This document shows, one piece after another, positions 25,406 to 34,117 of a stretch of DNA of 55,993 bases. The stretch's first letter is position 1. Every line of letters starts with the position of its first letter. The notes under the pieces are model-generated. The model was not told the DNA's origin. It saw only the letters and a program-made list of their open reading frames with translations, and did not search any database. Source of the stretch: Clostridium polynesiense (GTDB lineage: Bacteria; Bacillota; Clostridia; Clostridiales; Clostridiaceae); NCBI RefSeq assembly GCF_000820705.1, contig NZ_CCXI01000143.1, forward strand, positions 1 to 55,993. Direction: 5' to 3'. The position numbers and the translations under genes were made by a program.

Positions 25406-27419
25406 AATAGCAATGAATAATGTAAAAAGAAGCTTTAAAGATTATTCTATATATTTTCTAACCTTAACCTTTGCCGTGTGCATATTCTACAGTTTTAATT
25501 CTATTGAAGCTCAGACATCATTGCTTGAGATTGGGAAAAGTACTAAAACTTATGTAACAACCCTAAATAAGCTTATAGCGGGAACCTCTGTATTTGTATC
25601 CTTTATTTTAGGCGGGCTTATAATTTATGCTAATAATTTTTTAATAAAAAAGCGTAAAAAAGAATTAGGAATATATATGACCTTAGGTATGGCAAAGGGT
25701 AAGATTTCAAGGATTTTAATACTGGAAACTTTTTTAATCGGTCTATTGTCTCTGGTCGCTGGAGTTTTACTTGGTATTATAATTTCCCAAGGCTTATCAG
25801 TTATTACAGCGAAGCTTTTAGTAGTTGATATGAATAAATACAGATTTATTGTATCAATAAACGCAATAATTAAATCTTCCATATACTTTGGAATAATATT
25901 TCTTCTAGTGATGATGTTTAATCAGATTATTATTTCTAAGTATAAGCTTATCGACATGATAAATGCTTCAAAAAAAAGTGAAAACATAAAGCTGAAAAAT
26001 CCTGTTGTTTCAATAGTTACATTTCTTCTGTCAGCAGCAGCACTTACAGCAGCTTACAGCATTGTGTTAAAGGTTGGAGTAGCTCCTGATAATACTACTT
26101 TTATAGCCTCCATACTGCTGGGAGTTATAGGAACTCTATTGTGCTTTTACAGTCTTTCCACCTTCTTAATCAATGTGCTGCAAAATAGCAAGAAAATATA
26201 TTTTAAAAACTTAAATATATTTATATTCAGGCAAATAAACAATAAAATAACTACTAACTTTTTATCAATGACCACAATATGCCTTATGCTTTTTCTAACT
26301 ATTACGCTTTTATTCACCATGTTTGGTTATAAAGGCACTCTAGATACAATGCTTAAGGGAAATACTTCTTTTGATGCTTCAGCTAAATTAGATATTAATA
26401 TAAAAGATCAAAAGATAAAGGATATTAAAGAATCTCTTCAGAAAGCAAACTTTAAATTTGAGCCTAACGAAAAACATGTATTTTTTACTGAATATAAGCT
26501 TGAGCTTTCCCTAAACGATTTATTAAGCAAGTATTTAAGCAAAAAAGAGCAAAGAGAACTTAAGTTAAACTATACAGATGGTCCTATATCAGCTGTAAAA
26601 GTCTCAGAATATAATTCAATAAGACAGCTTCTAGGACAGCAAACCATAAGCTTAAAGGATAATGAGATTTTAGTTATATCCAACTATGAAAAGACGGTCA
26701 ATGCCTTCGATACATTTATGAAAAACGAAAACTCTGCAGTTATAGGGAGTAAAACTTATAGCATTAAAAATAAAGCGCCAATAAAAGATAATGTAATTAG
26801 TTCAAAAGCTAGTTTGGATTTCCTTTATTTCATAATACCTGACAACTTTGAAGGAACCTTAAAGCCGCATGCATCGTCCTTTAATGCAATCTTCCAAGGC
26901 AATAATTATGAAAAGTCTAAAGAGAGATTCTCTAATTTATTCGTAGAGCTTGAAAAGTATAAATTTGAAAAGGCTAACTTTATGCTTATCTATGGAAATA
27001 CACTAGAACAGCTTTATGCAAGTGTATATGGTCCATCAGCGCTTATTGTATTTCTAGGGATATACTTAGGCATAGTATTTTTGATATCTAGTGCTGCAGT
27101 ACTGGCCTTACAGCAGTTATCAGAAGCAAGCGATAGTCTGCATAGATACAATTCCCTTAAGAAAATTGGTGCTACTGAAAAGATGATAAATAAATCAATA
27201 CTAGTACAGACCCTTATATACTTTATGGTGCCTTTAGGCTTGGCAATCATGCATTCAGTGGTTGGAATAACTGTAGCGAATAAAATGCTTAGGTCTGAAA
27301 ATAAAAGTATTCTTGAAGGTTCTTCCCTCATGATAGCCTTAGCGCTTATTGTAATATATGGCGGATATTTTTATGCAACTTATTTTAGCTTTAAAAGAAT
27401 AGTTAATACCAGCAATTAG
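25395..27419 (+). CDS. Bce-type ABC transporter permease (FtsX-like)
   Basis: 674 residues from ATG 25395, which has GGAGGGG 9 nt upstream; earlier TTG and ATG codons are too close to that site. The layout matches BceB: an N-terminal helix, a first FtsX-type helix block with KKRKKELGIYMTLGM near residue 90, a middle helix group, a large extracellular domain (roughly 310-530) and a last helix block with RYNSLKKIGATEKMIN. The large loop is where Bce permeases engage peptide antibiotics. The specific peptide cannot be told from sequence, and no lantibiotic biosynthesis genes are nearby. Confidence 0.9.
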   Translation: MFFKIAMNNVKRSFKDYSIYFLTLTFAVCIFYSFNSIEAQTSLLEIGKSTKTYVTTLNKLIAGTSVFVSFILGGLIIYANNFLIKKRKKELGIYMTLGMAKGKISRILILETFLIGLLSLVAGVLLGIIISQGLSVITAKLLVVDMNKYRFIVSINAIIKSSIYFGIIFLLVMMFNQIIISKYKLIDMINASKKSENIKLKNPVVSIVTFLLSAAALTAAYSIVLKVGVAPDNTTFIASILLGVIGTLLCFYSLSTFLINVLQNSKKIYFKNLNIFIFRQINNKITTNFLSMTTICLMLFLTITLLFTMFGYKGTLDTMLKGNTSFDASAKLDINIKDQKIKDIKESLQKANFKFEPNEKHVFFTEYKLELSLNDLLSKYLSKKEQRELKLNYTDGPISAVKVSEYNSIRQLLGQQTISLKDNEILVISNYEKTVNAFDTFMKNENSAVIGSKTYSIKNKAPIKDNVISSKASLDFLYFIIPDNFEGTLKPHASSFNAIFQGNNYEKSKERFSNLFVELEKYKFEKANFMLIYGNTLEQLYASVYGPSALIVFLGIYLGIVFLISSAAVLALQQLSEASDSLHRYNSLKKIGATEKMINKSILVQTLIYFMVPLGLAIMHSVVGITVANKMLRSENKSILEGSSLMIALALIVIYGGYFYATYFSFKRIVNTSN

Positions 27420-27430
27420 TATGCTAAGTT

Positions 27431-27462
27431 GAAAAGCAGGGGACAACATGACCCTGCTTTTC
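27431..27462 (+). terminator. Terminator of the Bce-type operon
   Basis: GAAAAGCAGGG/CCCTGCTTTTC stem with a 10-nt loop, 11 bp after the permease stop codon. Confidence 0.75.
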
Positions 27463-27497
27463 TGATAATCTCCTATTTATTTTCATAAATGTCTACT

Positions 27498-27518
27498 TTA
27501 TTTGTGGTACGGTTCCCC
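27498..27518 (-). repeat. rlmH-end att site, left end of the recombinase-bearing element
   Basis: TTGTGGTACGGTTCCCC matches the junction at the real rlmH (41637-41660) and reads Gly-Glu-Pro-Tyr-His-Lys-stop on the - strand with no rlmH attached. It lies between the terminator of the Bce operon and the terminator of the first gene of the next module, where an element boundary should fall. It is the natural attL partner of the 41637 site, bounding about 14.1 kb. Confidence 0.8.
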
Positions 27519-27586
27519 GTATCAATAACTACCTCAAACATACATTTGAATATACGTTCTTAATATAGCGCTGTTATTCATACGAC

Positions 27587-27613
27587 ATAAGCCCCAATAA
27601 TATTGGGGCTTAT
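27587..27613 (-). terminator. Terminator of the secreted-protein gene
   Basis: Perfect stem ATAAGCCCCAATA/TATTGGGGCTTAT immediately after the stop codon of the leftward gene at 27615. Confidence 0.75.
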
Positions 27614-27614
27614 A

Positions 27615-28637
27615 TTATTCAACAAGCTCATCTATAGCATCCACCTGTACTTGTTTTGGTGGATGCACATCAAATGGTTTATTCAAGTCTTTCAATGAAA
27701 TCTTGAAGTTGTATTTTCTTATACCTGGAGTATAGTATTCTGTTACAGTATGTGTTTTATGAAATTGGGTATAACTTTTTGTTACTACTTTTCCTTTACT
27801 GCTTGTTATGGTTACTTTGTGAGTGGTTTCATATCCCACATCCCATGAGCATAAAGGTTTAGCAATTACTTCGTAGTCACCGGTGTATCTAGCTGTCCAC
27901 TTAAGATTTAACTTCTTTGTTGAAGCTGTTTCAACTGGAACGCTACTGTCGGTTTTATTCCTTATAGTCCAATCATACTTAACCAGCTTTTTATTTTTCC
28001 TTATGCCAGTTTTAGAAACGTGTGATGACTCACTTGTAGCGAAAGATTCTTCTTCTTCGGGATTCACTGGTGGAACTGGGTCCTTTCCTCCCCAGAATAC
28101 GGTTTTGGCTCTGTCAAAAAGTTCTTCAAGATCATACCAAGGTTTGTCTCCTCCACCATTACCTCCATTACTGAACCAATTGTTTCTGTTCCCCCATTCA
28201 CTTAAGCTCCATGTCCACCCCTCTGAAATACTCCATTCAGGGTTGGCAGGAATCTCTGAACCGGATGATCCTCCTGTTTCTCCTGAACCTCCCGGTATTA
28301 TAGTTTCGCTCTGTCCGCCAGGCTTTCCCGCCTGCCCACTACTTCCGGGTTTCTTATTACTGTTTTGATTCTTATCATTTTTATTAGAACCTGTGGAACT
28401 TCCTGGTTTATTTGAAGATGGTGGATTCTTTGAACTACCACCTAATTCTACATCAACCTTTCCATTGTCTGGATTAACTTTAGTATCGCCGCTTCCTGTG
28501 CTGGTTTCTATTTCATCTTTACCTTTTCCGGTAAGCGATTCAGAATTTCCCGGTGGTGCAGCAATTGCTGTTGTAACTCCTATATTTAAAGCAACTATAC
28601 AGCTTACTATCATTATTAATATCTTTTTACTATTCAT
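27615..28637 (-). CDS. Secreted protein with Gly/Ser/Pro-rich linker, unknown function
   Basis: 340 residues. A signal peptide (MNSKKILIMIVSC... to AIAA, about residues 1-27) is followed by a low-complexity Gly-Ser-Pro-Asn-Lys stretch (about 30-130). A Trp-rich segment (PEWSISEGWTWSLSEWG) comes next, then a C-terminal domain rich in beta strands, with repeated Thr/Lys/Val pairs and a YEVIAKPLCSWDVGYETTHKV core. No cell-wall sorting signal is seen. Start is supported by GGGGGTGAG 6 nt upstream. I do not recognise the family. It is the outermost gene of the module, next to the attL site, a common place for cargo. Confidence 0.75.
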   Translation of the reverse strand: MNSKKILIMIVSCIVALNIGVTTAIAAPPGNSESLTGKGKDEIETSTGSGDTKVNPDNGKVDVELGGSSKNPPSSNKPGSSTGSNKNDKNQNSNKKPGSSGQAGKPGGQSETIIPGGSGETGGSSGSEIPANPEWSISEGWTWSLSEWGNRNNWFSNGGNGGGDKPWYDLEELFDRAKTVFWGGKDPVPPVNPEEEESFATSESSHVSKTGIRKNKKLVKYDWTIRNKTDSSVPVETASTKKLNLKWTARYTGDYEVIAKPLCSWDVGYETTHKVTITSSKGKVVTKSYTQFHKTHTVTEYYTPGIRKYNFKISLKDLNKPFDVHPPKQVQVDAIDELVE

Positions 28638-28714
28638 CTATCTCACCCCCATTTTCTTACTATGTATCATCTTATTAAAAGACTTTTCTGATTTTCAAGT
28701 ATATATTTATATGT

Positions 28715-28745
28715 AAAAAAATATAACCAACTAATAGTCGGTTAT
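28715..28745 (-). terminator. Terminator of the lipoprotein gene
   Basis: On the - strand a stem from ATAACC...GGTTAT with inner ACT/AGT pairing, followed by ATTTTTTT, directly after the leftward lipoprotein gene. Confidence 0.7.
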
Positions 28746-28754
28746 ACTAAAATT

Positions 28755-29354
28755 TTATTTTTTTGGGGAATCCTCTTCTTTTATATGCGAAAACGATACT
28801 TTCCATACATCGGTTTTCTTTTCCATTTGTACCCTGAAGTTCTGCTGATATAGTGTGTTTTTTTCTTTATTATATTTTTTAAAAAAATCATCAGTGCCTT
28901 CAAGATATTTAAAAGTAAAAGTCCCTTTAATTTCTGCTAAATTCATACCTTTAGTGATAGTAATGCTATCTATTTTTAGGCCGTTCAACTCCTGAACCAC
29001 TTTGTATTGCTTGAATCCCTTAATAGTTTCCTCCGCATCGTTTTTCTCTTTTAATTCCTTGAGAATTTCATCATTCACATAACCATAAGTCCCCATTCCA
29101 TCAGTAGTTTTATAATCAACAGTTGCATGAGCCTTTATATATCCTTCTGTTGTTTCTTTTATTTTGATAACATCAGGACTCTTTTCTGTGAGATAGTTTT
29201 TAATATCCTTTTGCCCATCAGCAGATAGATTTTCTACAACAGTATAAGGAGTCTCTTTTTTTGAAATCGCAGGATCAGATTTTCCACATCCTCCAAGCAA
29301 AACAGTAGTCAATATAATAACGCTCATCATAAGCATAGTAATAACCTTTTTCAT
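28755..29354 (-). CDS. Lipoprotein of unknown function
   Basis: 199 residues from ATG 29354, placed 7 nt after a GGGGGG site. A signal peptide ends in a lipobox (VLLGGC, Cys near residue 23), so the protein should be lipid-anchored outside the membrane. The mature part has charged Lys/Glu-rich segments and two strands with alternating polar residues (TEGYIKAHATVDYKT; GTFTFKYLEG), reminiscent of small DUF lipoproteins of firmicutes, but no name can be given. It has its own terminator. Confidence 0.78.
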   Translation of the reverse strand: MKKVITMLMMSVIILTTVLLGGCGKSDPAISKKETPYTVVENLSADGQKDIKNYLTEKSPDVIKIKETTEGYIKAHATVDYKTTDGMGTYGYVNDEILKELKEKNDAEETIKGFKQYKVVQELNGLKIDSITITKGMNLAEIKGTFTFKYLEGTDDFFKKYNKEKNTLYQQNFRVQMEKKTDVWKVSFSHIKEEDSPKK

Positions 29355-29657
29355 CTTTAATCCCCCCATTTTAATTTTATTAGATGATTACATCATAATT
29401 GCTTATTATTTACATTTGCAAGTATTTATTTATGTATTTTTAGCTATAACCTCCCGCATTCTTAAATTTGTACCTTTTGACTGTATTTCCTTATTAATCC
29501 TAATAATATGATATATGGGAAATAATTCGTAGTCAAGTTTTAGTGGTGTGCGGAAAGAGAACGCTCTCCCATATATTAAATACTTGATTATGTTCATTTA
29601 CTTATTTAACTATATAAATATAAAACAATTATTCAAGATAAATAAGGAGGTTTTTCC

Positions 29658-29861
29658 GTGAATAAACATATTATTAAGGTATTTGGCTTTTTAAAAGTAA
29701 TTTTTTTGTACAGAAGTTATGACCATGACAGGATTTATAAAAAGTATTTTAAAACCAGTTTCTGGGGAAGAACAATTATAGTTGGAACGCCATTCCAAAA
29801 TCCTAGAACAGCAGATTTTACACCTAATTTCTCAATCTGGGTAGAACGCAATTCTTCTTAA
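29658..29861 (+). CDS. Small unknown protein with strong ribosome site
   Basis: 67 residues starting at GTG 29658 with AAGGAGG about 10 nt upstream, followed 13 bp after the stop by a stable hairpin. The first third is hydrophobic and basic (HIIKVFGFLKVIFLYR), the rest polar with GRTIIVGTPFQNPRT. It is the only rightward gene in this part of the module. No family is recognised; it might be a short membrane peptide or the leftover of a larger gene. Confidence 0.45.
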   Translation: MNKHIIKVFGFLKVIFLYRSYDHDRIYKKYFKTSFWGRTIIVGTPFQNPRTADFTPNFSIWVERNSS

Positions 29862-29873
29862 TCTATATACCGC

Positions 29874-29900
29874 AAGTAGGAACCTTGTAGGTTTCTACTT
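29874..29900 (+). terminator. Hairpin after the small gene
   Basis: AAGTAGGAACC/GGTTTCTACTT with a 5-nt loop; only a weak T-rich tail follows. Confidence 0.5.
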
Positions 29901-30139
29901 ATACATAGTCTTACTTAATCTTTTTATAGTTTTATTCCTCATTTAGTCTATTATTCTCCTAAAAAATCCTTTATTTATTCAAAAATGAATATATTTTAAT
30001 ATATACTACGATATAACAATCTCACAACAATTTATAACACTTACAGCTAGAATCAACTATCAACTTATAATACTAGTCAGCAATAGGCATTTTTTTAAAA
30101 ACCTCCCTCCTCGCTTTTCCTCTCCTGTAATATTATTAG

Positions 30140-30227
30140 TGTGATTAGATGACATTTAATATTTTCAAAGCACTGATTTATATGACTTATAAGAAAAAAT
30201 GGGTATGTGAATAAATGACATTTAATA
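30140..30227. repeat. Two iteron-like direct repeats beside the primase gene
   Basis: A 22-bp unit ending in ATGACATTTAATA occurs at 30140-30161 and 30206-30227 with two differences, starts 66 bp apart. The gap 29901-30277 is otherwise AT-rich and non-coding. Position at the 3' side of a replication-protein gene makes these candidate binding sites for that protein. Confidence 0.5.
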
Positions 30228-30232
30228 AGGAT

Positions 30233-30270
30233 AAAAAAAGAACTCAACTAAATAGTAGAGTCCTTTTTTT
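30233..30270 (-). terminator. Terminator of the primase gene
   Basis: On the - strand AAAGGACTC pairs with GAGTTCTTT around a 12-nt loop, followed by TTTTTT, 8 bp after the primase stop. Confidence 0.8.
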
Positions 30271-30277
30271 CTATATA

Positions 30278-32068
30278 TTAATAATTTAGGTTATATGTGC
30301 AGTGCAGTATCCCATCTTTTTCACACGTTGTTTTCCTTATAAAATGTTTTTCCTGCATGCTATCAGTCATTTTGCTAACTGCACTATGATCCTTTTTGCC
30401 AATTTTTTGTGCAAGGTATTTTTGGCTTGCCCAACACTGCTGTCCATTGTTACTCCCTATCATATAACACATATATGTGTAGAGCTTGGTTTCTCCATCG
30501 GTTAAATTATCTATCAATAATTTAACCGCAGCATTCTCTAGACAGGTGTATCCCCTTGTCGATGAAAAATATGGGTTCAAGTAATAAACATATCCTTCCC
30601 TACACCTCCTATTCGTCCGCTTCTTATTTATATATCCCAATTTTAATAGAAATTGTATATTTCTATTAAAAGTACTTCCGCTTATCCCCACATATTTCAT
30701 GACATCAGTTTTTGTAAACTCCATAATCCCATCTGTCTTATTTATTAATTTAAGCACCAAATATAGTTTTACAGCACTATCACTTATTATATTATAGTCT
30801 TCAAATAAATCATTAGATATGATAATTTTGTTATCTCGCTTGTACCTATTAAACTCAATATATCCATAGTGCTCCCGCAGTTCTGACGTATATGCTCCAT
30901 GCTTCCCCTTAAAATTATAACTATATATCCTATCCACCTCACTATTAATAACTGCTTCTTCTAACTCTGGTACACAGCGCCGACCCCAAATGCACATTAT
31001 CTGTTTTATAATTTTTATATTAATCCCCAAACTATTCTTCAAGAATGGAACCAGAAACATCATCACGCTGTTTCTCATCCCTTCAGATGTTCCAAACAGC
31101 ATTTTTTGGATTGGGTAAGGTAGCAAATCAATATCAAGTAAATCAGCATATAAAGTTCTTGCATCCTCTACCTTTATTTTTGTTTCTGTAGTGCTTACTG
31201 ACTTGTAAGTACTTGCTTCATTACTATCTTTTTTCTTTCTTACATCCTTATTTGATGATGATAAATCAGACATATTTGGTAGAGCATTAAGTTTTTCAAA
31301 TACGTCTTCAGTAGAATACCTACTTGTAGTCCAGTTAACTACTGTAGTTGGTATTATATTTGGCTCTACTGGATCGTAATATTCAGTTTTCTCGCTACAA
31401 GCCTTACAATTGTATGTGTATGGAAGGCGTAGTATTCTCGCTGAATCTATAATTTTAGGATCAACTTTAAAACCTTTATCCAGCATCAGTAGGGTAAATT
31501 TTTTTAAAATCTCTTTATCATATATCTTTTTATTTAACAATATTATTGTTTGAAACCCATGCCCAGTAAAAATATCAATGCTATCTATACCAGCTTCCTT
31601 AAGCTTTTTCTTTTCTACATAAAATTCATTAAAGTTCATGTGGTCAAAATCTGCAGCTAGAATTGTGGTAAATATTGAGTTATGAGAATTAATTCTTCCC
31701 TTTTGTTTTGGCTTTTTAGTCCTTATATCAATTACATCTTTGTGGTAATCAAATGCATAAACAGAATAGTACAAACAAAATTGCTTACCGTTTAATTCTC
31801 TTAAAAAATCCTTCAGTAATTGAATGTCTTTTTCAGACAAGCACCAAGCATTATAACTTCGAACAAAAGCGTGTTTTCCAGATCTTTGAAGTGGACGGAG
31901 TTCTATACAGCCATCTATCCATGTTTTACTATCTTGAGATAAAAAAGGATAAATAACTTGTAAAAACTCAATAATTTTTTCTGCTTGTTTATTAATTTGA
32001 TTTTCATCTAAAATGGGAACCTTATTTATCGGTATTATATATTCCGCTATTTCTTCTTTGTTCACCAT
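30278..32068 (-). CDS. AEP-type primase/replication protein of the element
   Basis: 596 residues from ATG 32068 with AAAGGGG 9 nt upstream. Seen: an acidic pair in ILAADFDHMNF near residue 141, GHGFQTIILL near 170, and DSARILRLPYTYNCKAC near 208-224. These blocks fit the archaeo-eukaryotic primase catalytic motifs (DhD, then s/G-h-H/Q, then hD...R..R.P.T.N.K). A helical middle (RNSVMMFLVPFLKNSLGINIKIIKQIMCIW) looks like a primase C-terminal domain. The last third has two winged-helix-like segments (TKTDVMKYVGISGSTFNRNIQFLLKLGYI; YLAQKIGKKDHSAVSKMTDSM). Such proteins initiate replication of small plasmids and integrative elements. Here it would let the excised circle replicate. Confidence 0.75.
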   Translation of the reverse strand: MVNKEEIAEYIIPINKVPILDENQINKQAEKIIEFLQVIYPFLSQDSKTWIDGCIELRPLQRSGKHAFVRSYNAWCLSEKDIQLLKDFLRELNGKQFCLYYSVYAFDYHKDVIDIRTKKPKQKGRINSHNSIFTTILAADFDHMNFNEFYVEKKKLKEAGIDSIDIFTGHGFQTIILLNKKIYDKEILKKFTLLMLDKGFKVDPKIIDSARILRLPYTYNCKACSEKTEYYDPVEPNIIPTTVVNWTTSRYSTEDVFEKLNALPNMSDLSSSNKDVRKKKDSNEASTYKSVSTTETKIKVEDARTLYADLLDIDLLPYPIQKMLFGTSEGMRNSVMMFLVPFLKNSLGINIKIIKQIMCIWGRRCVPELEEAVINSEVDRIYSYNFKGKHGAYTSELREHYGYIEFNRYKRDNKIIISNDLFEDYNIISDSAVKLYLVLKLINKTDGIMEFTKTDVMKYVGISGSTFNRNIQFLLKLGYINKKRTNRRCREGYVYYLNPYFSSTRGYTCLENAAVKLLIDNLTDGETKLYTYMCYMIGSNNGQQCWASQKYLAQKIGKKDHSAVSKMTDSMQEKHFIRKTTCEKDGILHCTYNLNY

Positions 32069-32105
32069 ACATATCATCCCCTTTCGTAAAATATGTACAG
32101 TGAAT

Positions 32106-32146
32106 TTTTAAAGCCTGTAATATTGATATTATTACAGGCTTTAAAA
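32106..32146. repeat. Perfect 17-bp inverted repeat upstream of the primase gene
   Basis: TTTTAAAGCCTGTAATA and its exact complement, 7-nt loop. It lies between the primase start and the end of the next leftward gene. It may be a terminator or attenuator for the operon or a binding site. Only a short T-rich tail follows on the - strand. Confidence 0.6.
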
Positions 32147-32202
32147 CACACATGAAAGGGTTTGGTAAATCTTTGAGCCATTTACTTCAATAATGGTACT
32201 TG

Positions 32203-32586
32203 TTAAAATACATACGTTATTTCTAACATTTTCTTACGGCACACGACTTTTATATCATGTTCTAGGAGCAGATCAGTTGGGAAATAGAAATATAATATCT
32301 CTTCAAATACAGCCTTTTCTTTTAACCCTTTGTTTCTAAAAGTCTTCTTAATATTGAACGAACTATATCGATTCGGAAATAGCTTTTTAAAATCTTTCTC
32401 TTCATATGCTTCATTATCAACTATTAACTTACACGCCTTACAGTTAGTGAGTTCTAATGATTTGCCATTTTCTGTACCTGCAATCTCTCTAGTTTCCTTA
32501 ATGATTTCGGGTATCTTCCTACCCACTTTTTTTCTTTTTTCATCGTCACAGGCAAAGAAATTACTTATACCTTTTGTATTTTTCAT
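32203..32586 (-). CDS. Hypothetical protein of the replication module
   Basis: 127 residues from ATG 32586 with AGAGAGGTGATATC upstream; the frame is open to 32634 without a better start. Charged, with a CKACK pair in the middle (TNCKACKLIVDNEAYEEKDFKKLF) and a hydrophobic C-terminal part (EEILYFYFPTDLLLEHDIKVV). No family is recognised. It sits between the broken tyrosine recombinase and the primase in one leftward run, so a role in replication or element control is a guess. Confidence 0.6.
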   Translation of the reverse strand: MKNTKGISNFFACDDEKRKKVGRKIPEIIKETREIAGTENGKSLELTNCKACKLIVDNEAYEEKDFKKLFPNRYSSFNIKKTFRNKGLKEKAVFEEILYFYFPTDLLLEHDIKVVCRKKMLEITYVF

Positions 32587-32685
32587 TATGATATCACCTC
32601 TCTTTAATCCATTAAGAGAAATATAGAACATCATTTTTTATAATTTCAAGTATTTAAAACAAAAATTTGAAGTATTGAATATTTA

Positions 32686-33605
32686 TTAATTCTGGTTGTG
32701 AACATAGGTATTTATAATATCATATCGTCCTTTTCCGTGTCCGAGATAATGACTAACGTAGTCCATAGTATGGTTTTTGTATACCCCTGCTTTCTCTTTT
32801 CATCCCACAGCTCTTGAGCTCTTAATTTTCGAATTGCGTGGATACCAGTAAGGGGATATTTATTTTTCAAATTTAGTTTTTTTAAAATTCGGTTAAGCTG
32901 TTGGTTAATGCTGTCTGCTTTAATTTCAATTAACTTATCTTTATTTATTTTTCCGACGCATAATGTTTTTAAAATTTTAACATCATCTTTTTTTATCTCT
33001 AGATACCTGCACCTCCCACCTTTACCCACAACTCGCAGCTGCGCCTTATCAAAGTCTACACAATCAACCGTAAGCCGTGAAGTTTCAGCGTCTCTTAATC
33101 CGAACCTATAGCAGAGCTCAATCGCTGGTATTGCCTTTGATGTACAATGTTTATAACCATAGTCTAATACCTTTTCCAAGTCTTCTTTACCCATTGTTTG
33201 GATTCTTAATTTATCACCTGTAGGAGTTTTTTTACTTTGCGGTGTAAGAATTTCATTTCGCCAGTTACTCGTAATCCTAAACTTATTTCTACATAGGTGT
33301 TCAATCTTATGGATTCTGCTTACATAATTTTTTAATGTTGCGGTACTGCAGGTTTTAGATTTTTCGTTAAGAAATGCCTGCCAGTGATCTGATTTAACAT
33401 CTTTCAGCATCTTAATATGTGGGTAGTTATCCTTCATGTAGTCCTTAAATTGATAGGCTACTTCCTGAAGCGAGCGCTTTTCATTAAAACTGCATATTAT
33501 TCCCATAGATTGTCCATTATGTTTTGCTGCATGCTTATCCATTCCTGGTCGAAAGGCATAGTCTACAGCAGTCTGTATTTGATATCCGAGATTATGATTC
33601 CCCAT
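32686..33605 (-). pseudogene. Frameshifted tyrosine recombinase
   Basis: The N-terminal 275 or so codons encode a core-binding domain and most of a tyrosine-recombinase catalytic domain: Arg in YRFGLRDAE, Lys in VGKGGRCRYL and HxxR in GIHAIRKLRA. The frame then runs into an unrelated short tail ending at 32712. One base shift in the five-T run at 32774-32778 restores DYVSHYLGHGKGRYDIINTYV and a stop at 32686-32688. That supplies the missing Leu-Gly-His-Gly motif and catalytic Tyr. The gene is therefore broken unless frameshifting rescues it. Start is well supported (GAGGTGATAGC). Confidence 0.85.
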
Positions 33606-33698
33606 ATGCTATCACCTCTATCTATTTGTGTTTATTAACGTATTTTATATAATTACCTCTGTTTTTCTCCTTATTCTTCTCGTTTTCAGTCTTATGTA

Positions 33699-33734
33699 TA
33701 AGGATTAACGGGTCTGTCAACCCGTTAATCCTTA
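33699..33734. repeat. Perfect 15-bp inverted repeat upstream of the recombinase gene
   Basis: TAAGGATTAACGGGT and its exact complement around CTGTCA. No T-run on either side, which argues against a simple terminator. It lies in a 512-bp gap (33606-34117) without genes, otherwise AT-rich with a short direct repeat (AGCTTAAATT twice near 33851-33871). Candidate origin element or operator. Confidence 0.6.
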
Positions 33735-34073
33735 CACCCTACACTTATATTGAATAAAACAGGACTTATCCGTTCAGCAAATATACTGCACATTACAGCA
33801 GTACAAAAAAACACTCATGTTCCAGTCCTAAAAACAATATTGTGTCGATAAGCTTAAATTCAGCTTAAATTAATACTAGGTTAATTTACGTAGTACAAAC
33901 TAGGCTGTTATATTCAGCCTCAAATCCTCCTTCTTTCCTCTACCAATTAACTATATTTATAGTATGTTTGTAGCATAAATCATGATTTTTACGTAATTCA
34001 AGTAAATTTTTATATTTATTATGATCTACTATAATAACAATTACTTATAATTTAATTGTGAAATATACGAAAG

Positions 34074-34100
34074 AAGAAGACTGCCTTAGGCAGTCTTCTT
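34074..34100 (-). terminator. Terminator of the ParB-like gene
   Basis: Perfect stem AAGAAGACTGCC/GGCAGTCTTCTT with a 3-nt centre, just past the leftward stop codon. Confidence 0.7.
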
Positions 34101-34117
34101 AAATTATAACGTATTGT

